From Gemmatimonadota bacterium (GTDB lineage: Bacteria; Gemmatimonadota; Gemmatimonadetes; Gemmatimonadales; Gemmatimonadaceae), in assembly GCA_026387915.1 (NCBI GenBank), contig JAPLKS010000022.1, positions 186,001 to 250,000 of the forward strand: a DNA stretch of 64,000 nucleotides. The letters are read 5' to 3'. A model generated the notes under the pieces. It did no database searches. It had not been told where the DNA came from and saw nothing but the letters and a program-made list of their open reading frames with translations. Below, in pieces: positions 60,353-64,000 of this stretch (the stretch's first letter is position 1; each line of letters starts with the position of its first letter). Both the position numbers and the translations under genes were made by a program.

Positions 60353-63262
60353 GTGTCTCTCGTTCTCGCCGCCTTTCTGCTGCAGGCCGCCAGTGCTGAC
60401 TCCACCGCACTGCACGCTGTTCGCACCCCCACCTACGCGCCCGACGGACGGGTAGCGGTGAGTAGCGATGGCGGACTGTTTTTGCGCCGCACATCAGGGG
60501 CGTGGACGCGTCTCTCCACGAGCAGCGCCTGGGACCGTGACCCCGCCTTCACGCGCGACGGCTCGGCGATCGTCTTCTCGTCTGATCGCTCGGGCAACTG
60601 GGATCTCTGGCGACTGCGCGTCACGGCCGACGGCGCCGCCGGAGAACCCGAACGTGTGACCACCTCCGCTGCCGACGAAAGCGCGCCCACGACCGCGCCC
60701 GACGGCAGCATTGCATTTGTGCGGGGACGTGGCGCATCGGCTCGCATCTGGATTCGCGCCACCGATGGCAACGAACGCCGACTCGACGATCGTGAGAACA
60801 CGCAAACCGCGCCGCGCTTTTCTCCCGATGGTCAGCGTGTGGCGTATATCGTGACGAGCGAGAATGTGCGCCGCGTGATCGTGCGCGGCGTGCAGAACGG
60901 ACGCGAGACCACCGTTAACGCCGATCGGGCCGCCGAGCGACTTGCGTGGTCGCCGACGGGTGATCGCGTGGCGTTCTCGACGCGCGCCGGCGTGTTTGTG
61001 TCGCCCGCCGACGGACGCTACACGAACATTGCCTCTACACATCACGGCGACATCGCCTGGTCGCCCGACGGCGCGACGGTCGCCATTGCCGAATACGACG
61101 AGCCATCCGTTGGCTATAACGGCGACCCGGACCGACTCGGTGAGCGTGTGGCCGCTGAGCGATTTGGCGCCACCGACAAACTGTTCTTCGTCGCTGCACC
61201 AGTGGCGCCCGACGCGAACCTCGCGGAACAACACGTGACGGCCGCCGACGATCGTGCCGCGCGAAACGCCGCGGCCTATGATCGGGTGTGGGAGCGTTCC
61301 ACCAAGCTGTACTTCACCGCCGCGGATGCAACAACGCGCCGCGCACAGTGGGATGCGGTCCGCACCAAGCATCGCGGGGAAGCTGTTGCCGCGCGAAACG
61401 ACGACGAGCTCCAGCGCGCCATCTGGGCGATGCTCCGCGAGCGGCCGCCGCTCAAGGCCACCGCCACCGGCCGCGCTGCCGTGAGCAGTGCCCACCCCGT
61501 GGCCACCGAAGCGGGGCTCGAGATGTTCCGTGCCGGCGGCAACGCTGTAGATGCGGCCGTCGCGGTGAGTTTTGCACTAGGCGTGGTAGAACCCGATGCC
61601 AGTGGCGTAGGCGGCTACGGTGAAATGGTGGTCACGCTCAAGGGGATGGAACGGCCGACACTCATTGAGTTCATGAGTCGTGTGCCGGAAGCGGCGTCGC
61701 TCGCCAATACCTCACTGTTGCAGAATGGTCGATATCCGAGTGATGGCCCAGCATTGGTGAATGTGCCGGGGACGGTGGCCGGGATGTATCTCGCGTGGAA
61801 GAGCTACGGCAGTCACAAGCTCGAGTGGAAAGATCTCATTGCGCCTGCCCTACGAGCTGCGCGCAATGGCTACGCGGTGAGCGAAGGACTCGCCACCACA
61901 CTGGCCACCGAGCGTGAGCACTACGCCAAGTATGAGGGAAGTCGTGCGCTGTTCTTCAAGGACGGCCACCCGCTCGTGGCTGGTGACACCGTGCGCAACA
62001 GCGGACTCGCGTGGGTGCTCGAACAAATCGCTGCCAACGGCGCTGACGGATTTTACAAAGGCGCCGTGGCGGACAAATGGGTGACCGACCTTCGCGCGCA
62101 CGGCAACGTGATGACCGGCAACGATCTCTCGCGCTATTACGCCGTGGAACGCGCGCCGGTGGCCGGGCAATATCGCGGCTTCACCCTCTGGTCGAGCGCT
62201 CCACCCGTGAGTGGTGGCGCCGAACTCTCGGCGCGGATGAACTTGATGGAACAGTTCGCCACGCCCAAACCATACCCCGACGACGCGGCTACACTCAACG
62301 CCGCGCTCACCGCGTGGTATTTGGTGCCGAGTTCGCGCAATAAGATTGCGGACCCAGGAATGTGGCCCATAGATGTGGCGAGCATTATCAATCGTGACAC
62401 GGCTGTTGCGCGCTGGAAGTGCTACGACGCCGAACGAGCGATTCGCCCGTCGGATTTCCGCGGCGACACGCTCGCCTGCTTGGCCCGCAACACAAAGACG
62501 GACAGCGCGAAATCCGCACCGGAGCGCAACGATGCACCGGACGCGGCGCTCGCTGAATGCGCCGCGCCCGACCACGCGCGCGAAATCAGCGCGTGCCATT
62601 CTGCTGGCACCACAGCATTCACCGTGGCAGACAACGACGGCAATGTCGTGGCCGTCACGCAAACGCTCGGCACGTGGGGCGGAAATTTTTACGTCACGCC
62701 GGGGCTTGGCTTTCTCTCAAACGACAAACTCACGAGCTACGGCACCGACTCCACGCAATACGGACACCGTCTGCCATTCGCACGACACGGCAGCACACTC
62801 GCACCGACCATCGTCTTCAAGGGAAAGAAGCCTGTGTTCGCCGTTGGTGCGGCGGGCAACTCGTGGATTACGTCGGCGGTGTTTCAGGCGCTGCTGGGTG
62901 CGCTCGACTATGGCTACGATGCGCAACGTGCGCTCGAACTTCCGCGCTTTCTCCCCGGAGGGGCGGGCGGCGGAGCGGGTGGTGGTGGACGCGCGGGCGG
63001 AGCGGGAGGTGGTGGACGCGCAGGCGGAGCGGGCGGTCGTGCCGCGGCGGCGGCCACCGAGGCGCGCTACAATATTCAAATTGAAGATGGCTTCTCGCCG
63101 GACGTCATCAAACGTCTCCGCGAACTCGGCTACGACTTTACCGTGGTGTCGCTGCGTGGTGAACTGCGCGAGGGCTACGGCGCGGCCATCACGATTGACG
63201 GCAAGAAAGTGACGGCCGGTGCGGACCCGCGGCGCGCTGGCGCCGCGGGTGCCGTGCCGTGA
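60353..63262 (+). CDS. TolB-like beta-propeller + gamma-glutamyltransferase fusion
   Basis: 969 aa, GTG start. A short signal (ending AASA) precedes propeller repeats (about 25-270: RFSPDGQRVAYIV, IAWSPDGATVAIAEY). A linker leads to a gamma-glutamyltransferase domain (about 375-960). AVSSAHPVATEAGLEMFRAGG and DASGVGGYG are family landmarks. The autoproteolysis site is G752/T753 in AGTTAFTVADNDGN, so Thr753 would be nucleophile and new N-terminus of the small subunit. A Gly/Ala/Arg repeat follows near the C-terminus. The enzyme would cleave gamma-glutamyl amides such as glutathione in the periplasm. The propeller addition and the repeat are unusual. Confidence 0.9.
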   Translation: MSLVLAAFLLQAASADSTALHAVRTPTYAPDGRVAVSSDGGLFLRRTSGAWTRLSTSSAWDRDPAFTRDGSAIVFSSDRSGNWDLWRLRVTADGAAGEPERVTTSAADESAPTTAPDGSIAFVRGRGASARIWIRATDGNERRLDDRENTQTAPRFSPDGQRVAYIVTSENVRRVIVRGVQNGRETTVNADRAAERLAWSPTGDRVAFSTRAGVFVSPADGRYTNIASTHHGDIAWSPDGATVAIAEYDEPSVGYNGDPDRLGERVAAERFGATDKLFFVAAPVAPDANLAEQHVTAADDRAARNAAAYDRVWERSTKLYFTAADATTRRAQWDAVRTKHRGEAVAARNDDELQRAIWAMLRERPPLKATATGRAAVSSAHPVATEAGLEMFRAGGNAVDAAVAVSFALGVVEPDASGVGGYGEMVVTLKGMERPTLIEFMSRVPEAASLANTSLLQNGRYPSDGPALVNVPGTVAGMYLAWKSYGSHKLEWKDLIAPALRAARNGYAVSEGLATTLATEREHYAKYEGSRALFFKDGHPLVAGDTVRNSGLAWVLEQIAANGADGFYKGAVADKWVTDLRAHGNVMTGNDLSRYYAVERAPVAGQYRGFTLWSSAPPVSGGAELSARMNLMEQFATPKPYPDDAATLNAALTAWYLVPSSRNKIADPGMWPIDVASIINRDTAVARWKCYDAERAIRPSDFRGDTLACLARNTKTDSAKSAPERNDAPDAALAECAAPDHAREISACHSAGTTAFTVADNDGNVVAVTQTLGTWGGNFYVTPGLGFLSNDKLTSYGTDSTQYGHRLPFARHGSTLAPTIVFKGKKPVFAVGAAGNSWITSAVFQALLGALDYGYDAQRALELPRFLPGGAGGGAGGGGRAGGAGGGGRAGGAGGRAAAAATEARYNIQIEDGFSPDVIKRLRELGYDFTVVSLRGELREGYGAAITIDGKKVTAGADPRRAGAAGAVP
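62969..63043 (+). repeat. 27-bp tandem repeat encoding Gly/Ala/Arg segment
   Basis: Two full units (62969-62995, 62996-63022) and a partial third begin GGCGGAGCGGG. They encode the GGAGGGGRA-type repeats in the gamma-glutamyltransferase gene. Copy number could change by slippage without a frameshift, because the unit is a multiple of three. Confidence 0.75.
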
Positions 63263-63263
63263 A

Positions 63264-63767
63264 CTAGATAGCGGGCGAGGGCATACCGATCGCGCCCCAC
63301 TCTTCCTTGGCCGGACCATACACGCCGGGCACCGCGAGCCCGGCCTGACGCATCAGGACCGTCATCTGCCCGCGATGGTGGTTCTGGTGCATCACGAGCA
63401 CCTGGAGCGTGAGGCGACGCGGCCACTGCTGGCCGTACATGCTGTCCATCGTGTCGAGCGTGGCGTCAGTCCAGTTGGCCTGCAGTTCTTTCACGAGTGA
63501 GGCCGACGCGGCGGCGTAGCCGTCGGCAATCGTCTTCGCGCTCGACGGCACCGGTGCGTGGGCATCCACGCCAGCCACCGTGAGGCCGGTGTTGTGCATC
63601 ATCTCGGGCAATGTCTGCGCGATGTGCCACGCCATGCGGCCGAGGGTGCGGTGATCGTTCGACACACTTTGGGCGAGCGATGCGTCGGTCAGCGCGTTGA
63701 GAATTTTCTGCGTGGAAGCTGATTCGTGCGCCCACGTATCGAGAAAGCTTTGAATGGTCGTGAACAT
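63264..63767 (-). CDS. DinB-family protein
   Basis: 167 aa from ATG 63767 with GGAG five nt upstream. Four-helix bundle pattern with the metal-binding His set: H in MAWHIAQT and two His in HQNHHRGQM, the usual C-terminal DinB/YfiT motif. Such proteins are metal-dependent thiol transferases or of unknown role in stress. It ends 1 bp from the convergent gamma-glutamyltransferase gene. A run of 13 G residues lies 25 bp before the start codon. Confidence 0.88.
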   Translation of the reverse strand: MFTTIQSFLDTWAHESASTQKILNALTDASLAQSVSNDHRTLGRMAWHIAQTLPEMMHNTGLTVAGVDAHAPVPSSAKTIADGYAAASASLVKELQANWTDATLDTMDSMYGQQWPRRLTLQVLVMHQNHHRGQMTVLMRQAGLAVPGVYGPAKEEWGAIGMPSPAI

Positions 63768-63791
63768 CGTCACTCCGGCGCCGGTGATGTT

Positions 63792-63804
63792 GGGGGGGGG
63801 GGGG
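63792..63804. repeat. Homopolymer of 13 G (C on the coding strand of DinB)
   Basis: A 13-base mononucleotide tract stands in the 5' leader or promoter of the DinB gene, 25-37 bp before its ATG. Tracts of this length are prone to slippage. Confidence 0.9.
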
Positions 63805-63976
63805 CGAGAACCGCCTAAAGCGGACAAACGGCGTGCGGCGGCGGTCCGTTCCAAGGGGCCTCGGTCCCACGGTCCGGTGGCCTAGACCGCTCGCCAGCCG
63901 CATATTCTAATGTGACGCGTTCAACACCCATCGCGCCAATGCGTAGCCTCGACGTACCCACTGGAGATTCCCAACG

Positions 63977-64000
63977 ATGTTTCGACCGAACTGGTTGCGC
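63977..64000 (+). CDS. Start of an unidentified gene, cut by the right edge
   Basis: ATG 63977 with GGAG about 10 nt upstream opens a frame reading MFRPNWLR to the window end. A TATTCT sequence further upstream could be a -10 box. Only eight codons are available, so the product cannot be named. Confidence 0.4.

Noticed and set aside
62969-63043. CRISPR-like repeat
   Set aside because: Units are contiguous with no spacers and lie inside a coding frame.

Overview
This 64-kb window is high-GC and almost wholly coding. It most resembles a chromosome segment from the phylum Gemmatimonadota (Gemmatimonas-like). The reasons are two SusC/SusD-type TonB-dependent uptake pairs in a high-GC background, many secreted peptidases and amidohydrolases fused to TolB-like beta-propellers, an RND/TolC efflux system, and a B-family heme-copper oxidase operon. 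This placement is inferred from gene content; no rRNA or tRNA gene was seen.

Layout. 1-6.1 kb: an Omp85-like outer-membrane barrel protein (cut by the left edge), a PLP amino-acid decarboxylase, and a CHRD lipoprotein with its partner outer-membrane protein behind a clear promoter. 6.1-13.7 kb (minus strand): a cell-wall and peptide hydrolase run, in transcription order a beta-lactamase-fold/VanX fusion, a PBP4-type DacB, an alpha/beta hydrolase and an M28 peptidase with a membrane domain. 13.9-19.8 kb: SusC/SusD pair 1 and an APC amino-acid permease. 19.9-35.6 kb (minus): SusC/SusD pair 2 followed by a serine hydrolase, an S9 peptidase, an esterase and three amidohydrolases, several with their own terminator hairpin; this looks like peptide or acyl-amino-acid scavenging. 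36-42.5 kb (minus): an RND pump, adaptor, TolC and TetR regulator with a palindromic operator. 42.7-49.9 kb: a divergent respiratory locus. On the minus strand lie a cytochrome b/ferredoxin/MvhD-like fusion and three small membrane or periplasmic proteins. On the plus strand lie an Rrf2 regulator with three Cys, an unlisted 57-aa single-helix protein, a CuA subunit II, a ba3-like subunit I and a SCO chaperone. 50-57.8 kb: NamZ-type muramidase, cytochrome P450, a spermidine-synthase-like membrane fusion and a HEAT-cyclophilin. 57.8-64 kb: a Cys/Met-metabolism lyase with a divergent Lrp regulator, an AhpD-like selenoprotein candidate, a propeller-gamma-glutamyltransferase fusion, a DinB protein, and the start of one more gene.

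The most striking observation is at 59,687-60,253. An AhpD/carboxymuconolactone-decarboxylase-family gene has an in-frame TGA exactly where the catalytic Cys of its CxxC motif belongs. A short hairpin with a G-first loop follows at bacterial-SECIS distance. I read this as a selenoprotein (C-R-Y-U), not a broken gene. The second is the oxidase subunit I, which keeps all six heme/CuB histidines of Thermus-type ba3 oxidase but has Gln237 where ba3 has the cross-linked Tyr. This suggests a nitric-oxide-reductase-like member of the B family, and the neighbouring Rrf2 regulator fits that reading.
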